From the NCBI GenBank assembly GCA_015179045.1, contig WHUZ01000054.1:1-64000 (forward strand): 64,000 bases of DNA, in the 5' to 3' direction. The notes beneath the pieces were generated by a model that was not told the DNA's origin, searched no databases, and saw only the letters and a program-made list of their open reading frames with translations. The stretch is from Kalaharituber pfeilii (taxonomy: Eukaryota; Ascomycota; Pezizomycetes; Pezizales; Pezizaceae). This document shows positions 1 to 13,958 of the stretch, in pieces (within the stretch, counting starts at the first letter, position 1; each line of letters starts with the position of its first letter). Both the position numbers and the translations under genes were made by a program.

Positions 1-3000
1 GTCGGTACGAGGGTATTATTTTTATTTATCATTATTTCAATTTTGGCATATCTCATTTATTCCGTAGTTTTCAGCTGCCTATATATTCTTCGCATGCACC
101 AGCGTCCTCAATCATCTGCATTGTCCCTGCTGGAATAATGCCATTGTCCTCTGACTCTAACAAATTTCATTCCTACATTTTTCTTTCTTCCCCACACCCA
201 TTTCGGTCAAACTTTCTCGGAGTGTAGTGTTGTGTTACCTTCTCTTGTGCCTGAAAACAGACTGAGTACTGGTGTATATCATGATTTGGACTGGATATAG
301 ATATGCACCACCATCATTTCCCACCCCAACCTCAAGCCTGAAGCCTCGGTCGAAATATTTGTATAACAGTGCTACAATCCCACTTCACGCCCACATGCCT
401 ACCCTAGATCCAACCTAGAGGTTTTCTTGGTCTTTGCTACTTCGTCCCGAACTCCATGCCACGTTACCAACCGTTCGTGATACTGCCATGCCCATCTCGT
501 GTGAACTTGCTGTTGAGGCGTGTTGAACTTTTGGAACATCATGGCGGGTTTAGCAACTGTGCTAGAGTCCGCCTTCATAGATACCCCGTTCTCCTTTTGT
601 GGAATCCCAACGCTCTTCGGATTGCTTTTTTCTTTTCCATTCCTTTGGTCTACTTCTATATTCTTTTTCTTCTACCACTTAATTTATTTTTGCCCCAGAC
701 TTTCTCACCTTGCAACTGCACACTCCCTATAAATTCCTTCTTATTCTTATTTCGAAAGCAAACCACGTCCTACTCTCATTTCCTGGAGATTTCCTCCCCC
801 CTCTAAGGATTTTCTTCTCTTTGGTTATATTTCTCACTTTCTGGCATCTTATTATCTCTTCATTACCGTTTTATCAACACTAGCAGACAGTACTACAGTA
901 AGCGGTTACAGGCGGCGTTTATCAACGAGGGAAGGAACATAGGGCGAGGAGTTCTAAGATAACGGGTTCGCACTTTAACGCTTGAGAAATGGCTTTGATT
1001 CAATCAATAGGCCGGAAAATCGAAAGATGGGGAGTACCACCTGAAAGGTACGACCATACCGTGGGAACTGGGGTGGAGGCTGAAGAAATGGGATGGGAGA
1101 TGGGGCATTCAATTTATATCAACATCAACGGGAAAGTGCGAAGGAGTATACCACCATTAATACCACCATTAATACCACCATCATGAGAAGCCACGGCAAC
1201 TGCATGGCACTCAAGTACATCACGGCAGCGTTTTCCGATTTCCTTTGTCCGTTTTTCTCTTCTTTATATATCTTTTCCATCTTACTTCATTTCTTCGCGC
1301 ACATGCATCACTCTCCTATGAAACCACATACAAAATATATAGAGAAAACTGGACGCCGGCGGACAGACGGGCAGATGTTCAGGAACAAAAGTACACGCAG
1401 GACAGAGTAGGACGGTTGCTTTCTACCTATATCTCTTTTTGCTCGTTGATTTCTTTGCTGTTTCATTCGTGTCTTTTTGTTCTGTTCTAAGTGTCTGTTT
1501 TGAGTGTTGGATAAAGCCCGGATAACAAAAATTCGTTAGACAAAAATACTACAAAAAATATAGATCCACCGCACATGATGTCCTTTTTTTTTTCTTTTTT
1601 CTCCTTTGCATTTTGTATTTGCGGTGGACGAAATCCGCATTCAATTTACACATATAGATAGAGGTACAAATATAGATATAGACCTTCGGCTACAATTATA
1701 TATTGACACCAGTACATATGGTTTATTCTTCTCGACTTCCTGCTCATTTCTTTTCAAGTTTGCGTTTCGTTTATTCTTATATTCTATTATTGCTTTTATT
1801 TCTCTTCATATTATTGTCTTTTACTTACTCGATAGGACAAGTAAGCAAGCGGCTCAAAGTACTATGTACTAGCAGTTACTACTCGCCCCTTTCTGTTGGT
1901 TCAACTTTTATTTCTTGTCCTTCTCTTTCTCGCCCCGAGCTTCTCTCCCTCTAGACCCAGGTTTTATATCCTTTGGTCCGTGCTAATCTAATATATCTCT
2001 GTCCTGCTTCCTAAAACATTAATTCCCTATTCGGGTTCCGGGCTATATTCCCACACTTTCTCCTCCGTCTCACATCTCTACTTGCTATGGGCGTTAACTT
2101 TACTCAGAGTTAATAAAAGCAACCAGAAGTAATGACAATTGTGAGTTTTCCCTAGTCTCATATATATACCAAGTTTTCCCATTCCGTTGCATGTTGCTGC
2201 GCAAGCCTTCACTCTGCTTGAAAGCAGGGACTAACGTAGGCCTAGCTGGCTAGGCACGGGTGCTCCACTATGTAAGACACGAAGGGCCAGGCCTGCGTGA
2301 ACCCTCGTTATCGGTAGAATTGGGTCGAGACCGGACGGGGCAGACGTGAGGTAGATGTAGTCTCATAACCAGATTAGGGTAGTTGGCAATTGGGGTTAGG
2401 ATTGGAATTGGGGATTTTGGACGCAGTCTCAAACCGGGTAAGGGCGATCACAGAAAAAGAAAAGAAGGATTGGGGAGAAATTGATGTTTGGTGCCGATGT
2501 AAACTGCACGTGCGAAAGCGGGAGGAAGAAAGAAGCCTACAATCGGAAGTTCGTGGCGACAAAATTAGAACGTTCTGGAGATTAGTGGGGAAAAATCGGG
2601 AAGTCACAAGAACAAAGATGTGAAAGATAATAAGATCAGCGTCGCTTTTTAGAGATGAACGTAATATACATCGAATGCAAGACATTGAGATCGAAATACT
2701 TTTAGATAGTCTCGTAAAGATTTAGGTATGATATAATCACCGTTGCGCTTCTTGTCGTGCCCAGTGTAGCGCGCCATTGTACTGATTTTTTCTCAGTCTC
2801 GTGCCAGATTTTTTCTCCAGTACACATTTTGAATCGGCACGTTAAGCATTTCATTTGAATAAGGTACTTACGCACAATAAATATATTGAAAATATTTTCA
2901 GTAGTCCCCCTGGCATAAAACACAAACGTAAACTGCAACTTCGTTGAATATATCACCCGAGAGAGCCAGCGCACCGCTTACTGCAGTAGAAACATCAGTA

Positions 3001-6000
3001 CACCAAGCATCGGCGTCCTCATTATTTGGCCTCTCCAGGATCCCAAACCGATAAACTCATTTATGTCATGGTGCGTTCAGCCTAGTGTGTGGTGCAGTAA
3101 CCGGAGTGTGGTGCATGCACAATGCGCGAGAGCGACCCCAGAAAGGGTCTCATAGCAATCCAATCCCTCACGTGCCTACAAGACTCCCTCCCATCTCGCT
3201 TTCCCACTTTCGTTGCAAACTGGGCCGCATATGCAGGCTAGCCGAGACAGTGGTGTTGGAGGGGTAAAAACCAAACTCGCAACCAGCCTGTGGGTGAGTG
3301 AACTGTTGAAAAATAGTCGTTGGGCCTCCGCTTTCGCCCTTCTGCAATATTATTATGCGCCTGTATCATATCGTACGATATCAATTGGCACGCGAGCCCT
3401 AGTCTCGTGCCCAGTAGGAACACCATTCCTACCGGGACAAGAGTACAGTAGCTCAAGTAAGTACTTTCTTTCCTCCCAAAAGCACTAGAGTAATTCTCTC
3501 GCTGGCACTATGCCCAGAGCAAACGCTGCCCCAATGTGGAATCCCCACGTACTCTGGGGAACTTCACTTTCGATGTTCGTTCTTAATGTAATTCCACGAT
3601 ATATCAGACATTAGCAATTGGTACACACAAGGGGTAATTTGTGATCTCTGTCCACTTTCGTAAGCCTAGATGCATAGGTCTAATTGCACGATGTACAATG
3701 CCGTTTGGTATCAGCGAATTGGAGAAACAGTGACTGACCAGATAGCAGCTAAATAATGGGATATAACAGTTGAGAAACACAGACACGTGATTAAATTCCG
3801 TAAACAGCACTCTGGGCCGTTTCATCTCAAGTGCCCAATCTAATGGTGCTGAATATATCGGTGAGCAGGTGTGCAGAAGGCGAGTCTGAAATAGAAGGTA
3901 ATCACGTGAGCTTAGAGTTTCTTTTACGTAAGAGAATCTGTGATGAAGTAAAGCAATTTCTGTAGCACCAGAAATTGCAGTTCATCTCATCTTGATCTGG
4001 GCTGGAACCTGAAAAAAAAAATACCGGTATTTTTAACAGTAAAAAACAGAATAAGCTTGTGTATTTATGTCCTTTGTTGCATCCAGTCAATTGTTCCTGA
4101 TAACGTAACAGGCATAACCGAGTAGGAGCACAATGTTCAATCACCGAGTTGATACTTGCTTCCGTTGTGAAGCTCAACAAATCCCACAGACTTGGATGTC
4201 CACTAGGGAACGAGGGGTAGGCAGGGACTACCAGGAAAGGATGCATATTTAAAAAAGCAAAGGTGGATAAAGTAGTAGGAAAGTGTGATGATCTGGCAAG
4301 AGAAAACTAAGTTCATCATGTGCTTATATCCTTCAGAGGAAAACACCGTATTGGTGCTACATTCAGCATGGGTTGATCTGTTGCCAATAGGTGAATAAAG
4401 TTCATTTGTACCACACGTTCCAGTAAGGGTTTAATTTGATTGGCACTGAATATCTTGAAAGAGTGGCTGACAGCCACAGGCATCGCACCTCCAACGAACC
4501 CCAGATTTGTACCTGAAAATGTCGGGGAAACAACCATTATAATAGCGGTTCAGACACCAGTTTCCTCTTCGTACACTGCCAAGCCATTATTGAGCTTGTA
4601 CGTGTTGAGCCTGTTCGATTGTTCGCCAACAGAAGCCTGCGACATTCTGCAAGCTCAGTTCTCCTAAAAGGTTATACTTCGTGTGAGATTTCAGCCGAGA
4701 TGGATAGATTGTAAGAACGTTTCTAGACCCTCGCAGAGGAATGGTAATTGTACACGGAAGCAGCCTAATGGCGGTTCGAAATTATACGTGTCCCAAACCA
4801 GGCTAACATGTGTCAACCTGAAGAGAATCAAATTCCATGCCATAAAATTCGGGCTCGAGAGTAGCGGCTGGACACGAGACTAGACCCTAATCATTTAGCG
4901 AACCTAGAGCACGAGTCTATTAGCGAACGTATTATGAACTCCAATTATTCTGTCCCATCTATTATTTAGGCACATAGAACAATAGGAAACAAGCTGGTCA
5001 TAAGCTTTTGTTTTGTACCCTTTTTCTCTCCTTTCCTTTTCCTTTTCTTTTCTTTTCTTTTCTTTTTATGTTTCCTTTTTTTTTCCATGGGTCAAATGTC
5101 AAGTAACTGTGAGAGCGGCGAAACGAGACAGGGGCCACCATGCCAACCCACCAGCTTAACCACAAGCATATTGGCCTATCACAACTGCAAGTAATCCATT
5201 CAACACACAGACATTCAACATGTTACTGTATGCATGCTTGAAGAGGGGCTGTTATGAAGTGGCGGGGGCAATACTTGTCATCACTAAAAGCTTATTACTG
5301 TACTTGTGCTTGCTAGTTGAAGATAGTCTCTCTATGCTTGTATGCGAAACCTGATCAAGAAATCAAAGGATGGACGATCAGATAGAGTTTCTCTTGTATT
5401 CTATTTGCTGAGGAAGGCCGCACGGTACCCGATATCGATAAGTATAGACGGCAGTCCAAGGCCAATGACGACTACAAAGGTTACATCTGAAGCCGGTTGC
5501 CAGGCTAGTTTGGGAGATCACGCTTGCTGTGACGAACGTGTGTAAAGAGTTGACGCCGCGACGATAGCAAGTGCAAGCCTGATGCAATTGAGGGTTACAG
5601 GGCACCGGGCTATGGTGTGCGCAATGCTCGTCCTGCTGGGCTCTGGCCGGCTAGAGCGCACCGGCCGAGGAGGGCCGAGGAGGGCCGTGGAGGACGCCGG
5701 CGGCCGGAGGAAGGTTGCGCTACAGGCCGTATACGCAGTGAGGCGCCCGGCGCGGCGGGAGGGCGGGCAGGAGGCTCTCGTGCGATCAGGGTGCCGCCGC
5801 TCTGCTCTGCGCTGCGCAGGCCCGGGCTGCTGGCTGGGCATGCAGCGCGCAGCTAGACTCATAGTGGCATAATCCATGAATGGCATGCGACACACAAACT
5901 GATCGGTCAGGAGCCTGAAAAGTGCGTGCGTGAAAATCTTGGCACTCCCACCATCGCTCCCTTAACCCTTCTGCTCGCCCAATTCCCCCCTCCTGCGCCC

Positions 6001-6632
6001 GCCAGTATCGTAGCTGATTCAAGTACGGCCCTCGCCTGCCTCAGCCCCTCTCTCCGTTCTTCCCTCTACAACACCTCCCCCCTCCCCCAATAAAAATTAA
6101 AACAAACCCTCTCCCACAGAAACACTTGTTCATCAGTCAACATGCCGGGGGCAGCTGCGGAGCTGTAAATTCTCAAAGGTGTGCCGTTTGCTACATTGCA
6201 GGCAGTGCACCTTCCAGACTTGTCTATCAGCCTACAGCACAATCATCGAACAACATTGACAACTCACTGAACCAGAATTAAATCGAGAATTGAAGCCCCA
6301 AAGTATTTCAAAGTCCAGATCATAGTTATTGGCCTTTGGGGTACTGGTATCCAATCTAGACGACATATTAACTGCCACAATTGTTTCCTGCCATAAAGGA
6401 CAAATTAGCCACTTTCTCCATCCACTGGACGAGATATTGAAGCCATACTTCCCAATCCGTTCATATCACCCTCTATACAGGTATAGTGCTGTCGATTGAT
6501 ATGGTAATTCAATTATGCATTTATTAACATCAATTTGGTGACCAGAAAACCGATCTAGTCGTCATATATAATATAGGATCACCTTACCATTTATCCACAG
6601 TTGTTCCTCTACTATCCCCTCTTACAACAGTC
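1..6632. other. Long region without a convincing gene
   Basis: No reading frame here shows a recognisable domain, and I could not build a spliced model with good junctions. Positions 560-870 and 1560-1950 are T/C-rich on the + strand, like fungal leaders or trailers. A short tandem of an ACCACCATTAAT-like unit lies near 1148-1186. A CTTTT-rich tract lies at 5021-5090. A GC-rich patch lies at 5580-5860. The last 450 bases before 6633 are probably promoter and leader of the acidic-protein gene. A gene without a recognisable homologue could be missed. Confidence 0.5.
5021..5090. repeat. CTTTT-rich simple repeat
   Basis: Pyrimidine-only tract built from CCTTTT and CTTTT units, ending in a run of T. 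Confidence 0.8.
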
Positions 6633-9070
6633 ATGGTGTCCAATAATCAGCAGCGCATTGCGCTAACTTATCCCTCAAATCAACGTATCCGCAATACTCC
6701 ACCACAGCGAGGTATGGAGCCGTCAACAGATTTATTATCACTCATCCCTCCGCAGGATGTAAGGAAGAAAGCACCGAATAAACGCAATCATAATCATCTC
6801 GGTGCACCTTCAACTACCAGCTCGCTCCCAGGAGGAAAGAGAATGACTGGAATTGAAAAGGTTGATGGGAGTGCAGAAGGGGATGCCTCAGATTCTCATG
6901 ATAGTATTAGCAGCCAAGAAGATGAAGAAGATGCGGATGATGAAAATGAAGCAGATGATGAAGAGCCGGCTGTAGATAGCCCCGCTCGAGTGAACAGGAA
7001 GCGCAAATATACACTTACTGGTCCAGATGATCACAATGCTTCTGTCTACAAATTGCCAACGCACGATGAGGATGATAATAATACAGATCCCTCGGCGAAA
7101 GGCAATTCTAGGTCTATAGCTCACTCAGCGGGGCGTACCACAAAGGCGAGGTCTTACAGCCTCGAGAGCACCAATACAATTCAATCTGTAGGATTTGAGA
7201 TTGATGATGGTGCCGTAACAGAAACAGACGAGGAGGCAGACTACCCAAGAAAGAAAATAGCTCGGAGGCCTTCAATCTCTAAAGCCAATGGACTATATTC
7301 AACCCCTAGCAAAATATCTGAAGGGGTTGATAGTGAGACAATTGCTGATGAGCTTAATGGTGAGAACGATGAAATTGATGAAATTGATGACACTGATGCT
7401 TCTCGAGATGATTCTGTTGCGGATGACGTTAGTCTGAATACAGATGAAATACCAGTCTTGTCAGAGGAGGATGAGGAACAAATTGAAGCCTTAGAGGCTC
7501 AGGCACTTGCTCGTGAATTTGAACTGGAGGGTCCTGATTTCGTTGATGCCGACGACGCTACTCCATCCCTGCTTCCGGAAAATGATCTTTCAATTTACGA
7601 CGGGCTTTTGTCCGATCACGACTGCGTGGGAGAGCCTGGACCTCCTCGTGCAGATGATCCTTCCCAATGGTCTACATTGTCAGGTCTTCTGTACTACGAC
7701 TCTCTCGTTAATGAGGATCTCTTCTCTGTTCCATTGAACCGCGACGATTCCCCTGGATCGCCTACCCCTCGCCCCAACCGCGTCAAGTCTCCTCGTCTTG
7801 ACACTGAGGTCCTGCTTTCTGATGGCTGGTCCGACGATGATGATTTTGTTGATACTGAACTTGATAATCCTTTCTTTGACAGCAAAGATCCCGCCGTTCA
7901 GCATCTTGTCAACACCCAGACTTGGGAATCTAGCTGGATGGGTGATTCGGATGATGATGATGATTGGAAATACTGCTTAACATCTGGAGATTCGTCTTCT
8001 GATGAAGGCGACTCAAAATCTACGACTCTTCAGGCTGATGATGATGATGATGATGACGATGGTGATGACGATGACGATGAAGAAGCGTTTGAGGAAGATG
8101 ACTATGATTGTATGAGAGTCCCTCTTATTTTTGTCGACTTCAGCTAACGTCACGAATAGCTGACGCTACCGATTTGGACGAAAATCTTCCCCTCCCGACG
8201 CCCCAAAAAGATTCCAAACTGAAGCGTTTGACCAGCCCTTCGCTACGACCTCAGATACTTCGCCGAGATCCTACAAACAAAAATGGCCCATTCCTTGGCT
8301 CGTGGATTGCAGACCCGGACCGCCCAATATGCATCATTGATGGAAATAAAAAGACAATGCTAATACCTTCAAGCACAAAACGATTTTCTCTGGATAGTGA
8401 TGCGTCCTACCACAATATTTTCTCTATCGGTGATGAAAGTGACTTTGATAGTGGGTTATTCTCTACACCGAACCTTTCGTCTCTGGGAGTTAGTAACCAT
8501 ACTCTCACTGGCATGAATGGTAGCGGGGGAGGCGCCCACAATGGAGACGACATTCGAAGCCCTTCAGAAGCGTTCAATCCATCCACGGACTTTCAGGACT
8601 TCGACAACCTTTTGAAAACGGAGTATAACGATGGAAACGACGAGGATGTTGATGAAGAGGAGCAGATGCTAAACATTGAGGATGTGATCTTCCTAACTGA
8701 CTCCGAAGAGGAGGCAGAAAATGTGGATGAGGCTTCTGAAAACCTGAAAACAGGTGACAATGCATCATCGCGATTGGGGAATGAGGCCGACGCTGAGGCA
8801 ATGCTGAATCGATGGAACTATATCCCCGTAACAGCATTCAAGAAACGGCAACAACTTCACAAGCAACGTTGCTATACGCAAGGAGCCAGCAAATGCAGAG
8901 GAGTGATGAAGAGCAAGCTTACAGTCGCAGATGCTACTATGACTCCTGCTCGCAGGCGAAAGGTGAAGTCCACACACTTTAAGCCGCAGACAGCTCCGAA
9001 TCGAAGAAAGACTAAAAGTGAAGAGAACCAATGGTCTTCTACTCTTAGCCCGCTGTTTGAAGGGGTTTGA
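6633..9070 (+). CDS. Acidic nuclear protein, Ifh1/Crf1-like
   Basis: Two exons, 6633-8109 and 8160-9070, give 795 aa. The intron 8110-8159 starts GTATGA, has GCTAAC as branch and ends TAG; splicing restores frame across an acidic stretch. The protein is rich in Asp/Glu blocks (DDDDDDDD-type runs near residues 470-485) and Ser, with basic patches such as RKRK near residue 122. Exon 2 contains FLGSWI followed by CIIDG, and a basic C-terminus. This acidic-block layout and the short LGSW...IDG segment resemble the Ifh1/Crf1 family, co-activators of ribosomal-protein genes bound to Fhl1 under TORC1 control. That assignment rests on remembered family pattern, so it is tentative; another acidic nuclear regulator is possible. 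The start ATG follows a pyrimidine-rich leader. Confidence 0.72.
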
Positions 9071-9344
9071 GTTCCCATAAATTCGAAATTCTCATTACCC
9101 AACATTCTATGGCATTCAACGCGACGGCATCTATCGTGTAAAAGATAGCCTCTGTTTGTGTGGGGTTGCGGCGTATTGGCATCTTCGTTTCCCTCCTGGG
9201 TTTGAAAACTACCAGCACAGCGCAATAACTACCAATATTTGAATCCCCTTCCGCTTGGCTCTTACTATTCTCTTTAACGGTATGCATATGGCTGCATCAG
9301 TTTAAAGGATCAACAGATATTCAAGCAAATATGTTGCTCTCGCC

Positions 9345-9460
9345 CCTTTTTTTTTTTTTTTTTTTTTTTTTTTCTTTCTTTTTCTTTTTCTTTCTTTTTC
9401 TTTTTCTTTTATTTTTATTAGTAGTATTTTTTTCTTTCTTTTTTTTTTTTTTTTTTTTCG
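9345..9460. repeat. Poly-T / TTTC low-complexity tract
   Basis: Runs of T interrupted by single C bases, about 115 bp, just past the stop of the acidic-protein gene. Confidence 0.85.
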
Positions 9461-10236
9461 CTTCCTCTCCATTCATAACAGAGGCTTATGACTTATGGAA
9501 CAAAATTAAATGTTTTTCGTAGGTTGTTTCTTACTATTTTTCTTTCCTGTATCCTTGTGCGAGAAGTGCTTTAAGAATCTAACTTGCAGGTGGTGAGGAT
9601 GCTCGCCCGCACTCTTGTATGTCTTTAATGCACTGTGCTTTTTTTTTCTATTTCTTTTTCCTCTTGTGAGGTAGGTATATTCATTGCTATTGCTCTTCTT
9701 GTACTTTCTAGGGTTTGTTTACCTGTGCACAAAAAGTTTGCCACTTTTATTGCTCTCCTGGTTCTTTTGTCTTCCCATTCTTATCTTGGTTATCTAGGGG
9801 TTATTTGTCTTTATGTCGTTTCATTTCTTTTGCTTTTGCTTTCCTTACGACCATTCCCTGACGGTTATAGTGGCCGGTAAGACGGAGCTGGGATTGTCCT
9901 TTGGGTTTGGAAGGACCTTGCGTAAAATGGTCCAGCGAGGATTATGGCAGATAATCGGCCTGAGGACGTTGACATGGATTGGTTTGGTGGGTTGATTTGG
10001 TCCTGGAACAAAAGAGCTTAGACCCCACTGGATAGATCGGATGGTATGCAAAAATGGACTGGGAATGGGGATGACGGTCTGAAGTGGTTTGATTTCTGCG
10101 CAATATACATGGATGGTTGATTTTTCTAGGGATGGGGATATATGCGCGTATGTTGGTTGTAGCTTTTATTGGTTGTTATTTGTCGATAATGCTTTAGTTG
10201 TCCTGTGTGGCTTTTGTTGGCTTTTAATATGCTAGC

Positions 10237-10360
10237 GAGTGTGTGTGTGTGTGTGTGAGGGCGCACGTGTGTGTGCGAGATGCGTGTTTGTGAATGTGAT
10301 GGTGTAAGTGAGTGTAGGCGCGACTGTGTACATGCGCGTGCGAGTGCGGTGTACATCTGA
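10237..10360. repeat. GT-rich microsatellite
   Basis: Starts as a clean GT run and degenerates into GTGTGCGA and GCGTG variants. Confidence 0.8.
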
Positions 10361-11099
10361 GTGTCCCAGCTCATCAGACCAGTATTTGTAGGTAGACATA
10401 TTTGTAGATGCTTGCTTTTTTTTTTTTTTTGATGCGCATATCTTTTTTATTCCTGCCTTTTCATCAACATTTCTGCATTTTCTTCTTTTGGTGTTGTAGA
10501 TATTGTTTATTCCTCTCACTGCAAAATCAAAAAACGTAAGGGAGGGAAGGAACAAGGAAAAAAAAAAGAGATGCTCCTTCATCATACTGCGCAAATCTTC
10601 TTCCAGAGTATATGGTTTTGTTACGCAGCTTTTGCTCAAATTCAACGTCGACTGCCCAGTTGGGAAGGCATGTCGTTGGAAGATACTGTTTCTGGGAGCT
10701 GTGACGGGTTCGGATCCCTGCGATTCACGTGTTGGGGACCAGGGGTGGGAGGGGGAAGGGGGTGGCAGGGGTCTAGGGTTGGGGAAAGTTCAGGGCTGAG
10801 ACAAAAGCGATGTGAAGTGACACAAGGGTTGGGAGCGGGATGTTGGGTAACGGTGACTTTTGAGTGGGCGAGGGTGGTTGGTGTGGGCGGGGGAGGGAGG
10901 AGTGTGTATAGTACCTACATACTAGTACTTTTGATGTTATATATTTCTCTCCCACCCCTTTTTAACTTCATATTTTGGGAAGTATTATGTATGTGTATGA
11001 AAAGGGTGGTCGCAAGCGATCTGGTCTGAGAGAGGTATGTGATAATGTTTCCAAGAGGAAAATGGCATAAAATGAAATGGAAAGAAGATAAAATAATAA

Positions 11100-11101
11100 T
11101 G

Positions 11102-11135
<34 letters not shown>

Positions 11136-11136
11136 T
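11100..11136. repeat. (CATA)n microsatellite
   Basis: Seven or so CATA units followed by a short TA run. Confidence 0.9.
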
Positions 11137-11325
11137 CAAGCTAAGCAGGGTTGATGGGGTTGAAGTTTGTGATGGTATTGTTGTGGGATAAAAAGCCTCA
11201 CAAAATCAACATGCACGGATCAGGGTAAACGTATACAATGATACCTCGCATTAGCGCACTTCCATGTAAATATGATATAATAGATTGATTACTACTAGTA
11301 GGAAGTATATGGTGGGGCGCATCTA

Positions 11326-11706
11326 CTCGCTGATTCAAAAAGTATTCGGACACTGCATAATGGATAGGCATTATGCGCTTTTGGGGATGGCGCAGTATAC
11401 AACTGTTACGTTTATATTAAGGAATGTTGTTGCGGCTCCTGCTCGTGAAATAGGTAATGAGGAATTGAGTTCAAAATGATGGCCAAGAAAACTAGGGAGA
11501 TACAAGATTATTAAAGTGGACTATGAGGACCTTCATTTTGCTATCAGCAGTGTTTTTAGGCGTTTCGACGTATACTTAGGTACCTAGATACGGTACATTC
11601 GAATTCTATACTCGTAATGGGAGCGAATGTTGCATATAATGCTATTCCCAAAGCGCATAGCTCGTATGCAACATCTAAGTGCCCGAATACTTTTTGAATC
11701 AGCGAG
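11326..11706. mobile_element. 381-bp MITE, Tc1/mariner-type ends
   Basis: The two ends are inverted repeats. Both begin CTCGCTGATTCAAAAAGTAT and continue TTCGGRCACT, about 29 bp with one mismatch, followed by a looser match in which both arms share GCGCTTT. The element is flanked on both sides by TA (11324-11325 and 11707-11708), the target duplication expected for Tc1/mariner transposases. The interior has no transposase frame, so it is non-autonomous. Confidence 0.88.
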
Positions 11707-12671
11707 TAGAAGGGACCAGTTGTAACATTTGCTAACTTGCTAACTAATACACCAAATTCACACCAGTCGCACTACTCTTTGTACCACTCCCCCAGCTGGA
11801 CCTTCTGAACCCCCTCTTCTTCCTTTTCTTGGCCCCTGGCTACCAGTTCCGCTTGCACCAGTTGCTCCATTGCTCCATGCACCAGTCGCTCCAGTACTTC
11901 TCACACCAGTCACTTTACCACTTCTCGCATTAAAAAGAACGTTTACAGGAAGAAATTGAACCTCGTGGTCATCTAGTATTATTTTCCCCTTGTTTTCGTT
12001 GTGAGCTTAATCTTTTGAATTTTTTTGGACTGTAGCGAAACTTCATGATCACAATCATTGTGAGTACAAATTTGATACTAATAATTCCACAAGCTCTTGA
12101 TGCTGTTTAACATTACTATTAATCAATTCTTAAATAAACATTTATGAACTATGGATTCATACAAAGATAGTTATATATATGGCACGAGTTTCCTGAAGAT
12201 GTATATAAAATGTATATTAACTTCCCACCTGCCAGCCCCCTTCCCCACGCCAAACACACACAAGGGGCTTCATTATTATTGTTTCTTCCAGAAACTTGTG
12301 CTGCATCAATCTTGATAACAAACGCCAGCTGGGCCGTAATGGCTTCTGTCACATGAAAGACTATGGCTAGACTGAGTTCATCGTTTCAAACACATATATT
12401 AAAAGGAAAATATACATAAAAGAGAAATGATATATCGACATCTAAGTATATAAAAGGTAAATAACTCATTCGCTTCATCATTCATCAAATGCCAAAAGAA
12501 ACAAAGACAGCTTGCTGCAAGCCAAGCTCCACGCTCCAAAAAAAGGGTAGTGGCAAAATAAAGCTAAACCGATTGAGTTCCTCCATACACACGTATTAAC
12601 CAATACCGAAATATAGATAGATATTAAAAATATTTCCGCCCTCAATCCCCGTCAGTACTCCGTTCCTTTGC

Positions 12672-13917
12672 TCACGTTCCCCACCATGTCTCCATCACCT
12701 TCACCGATAACGCCTTCCCCACCTTCCTCCGCCTGATGCCCCTCTCTCCGACCCCCTTCATGACCATCTCCTTCCTCTCCTCATCCCCTTGGCATCTCTC
12801 ATACGCCTCCACCAACTCCCTCGGCGTTTTCCACACTCTTTGAATCTCAATAGCTTTTTCCGCAGACACGCCGCGTACGCACATGAGCATCTTCAAATAC
12901 ACGTCCCGGAGCGTCAGGCACGCAGACTTGTCGACCATCTCGTTAAAGGCCGTGTATTCAGGGTAAAAGCTGTATCCTGGATACATCCTTTTCAGATGTG
13001 GTTTTAACTTACTCACATACGTCCTCGAATCCAAAAAGTTCGACGGGATCGCATAGATTGTCTCTGTCGAGTAATGCGTCATCAGATAATTCGTCATCCT
13101 CGCCAAATACCTAATCGTATCATCCACCTTCTGCGTTCTCTTCACAAAATACCCATTGACCACTTGCGTCGACGAAATTGCTGTATTGATCGCATCGTAC
13201 ATGTATCCTTCCTCGGCCACGTTTGGGCCCTTGGACCCTCCATTCCCACCTGCCCCACTATAGAAATTCCCCAGATCCTCAATAAGATAGACGACATTTT
13301 TCACCCCGCTTCGCTTGAGCCTCCACTTTTGCTCGTGGAATCGCCCGTCCTTGATGCTACCCACGAGATCATCCATGCGCTTGCGCTCCACGATGTGGTC
13401 GAGCACAAGCTCAGTGCCAGTATCTGTGTGTTTGGCGATCCAAAGCGCGTCGCCGATGTGTAGAGGGCGGGTGAGGGGGTTGATACCGCGCGATTTGAGC
13501 TCGTCTTGGAGGTAGTTACGGTCAGATTTAGTGCGGACCTCGCGGTTGTCAAGGACAAGGTGGATGGTGAAGGTTCCGGGGAGGAAGGGGGTAGGGGTGA
13601 AGGAGGGGAACTGGATGTCCGGTTCGGAAGTTTTTTGCAGTGCTCTGGGTGGGTGTGGGTGGGATGGTTGCTCCTGGAGGGTAGGGAGGCGGGAGAAGGA
13701 TGCGGACCGGGCGAGGGCGGAGGTTGAGGCAGTTGATTGTGGTCTTGGATTTGGCAACGCAGATTGAGCGGAGATGGATCTTGATAATGGTTTCCGCGAG
13801 TATTTTTCCGTAGGAGTTATTGAGGGAATCCCGTTTATATCTCGGAATGAGAGAGGTCTAGATTGGGGGGCGGGCTTGGGAGGAGGCAAAGATGGTGACT
13901 TCGTTAAATCCAAAAAC

Positions 13918-13958
<41 letters not shown>

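Larger units (their letters stand above)
9071..12671. other. Spacer between Ifh1-like gene and MUS81
   Basis: Contains the 3' end region of the acidic-protein gene and the 3' side of MUS81, which converge. It holds a T-rich tract (9345-9460), GT-rich repeat (10237-10360), CATA repeat (11100-11136) and a 381-bp MITE (11326-11706). Around 11763-11930 a CACCAG(T)CGCTCC-like phrase recurs several times. No gene seen. Confidence 0.6.

Noticed and set aside
5518..5895. 125-codon frame in the GC-rich patch
   Set aside because: Open because of base composition; overlapping frames on the other strand are equally long.
10700..10760. GGTTCGGATCC resembling a tRNA B box
   Set aside because: No matching A box or acceptor stem within tRNA distance; no tRNA found in the window.
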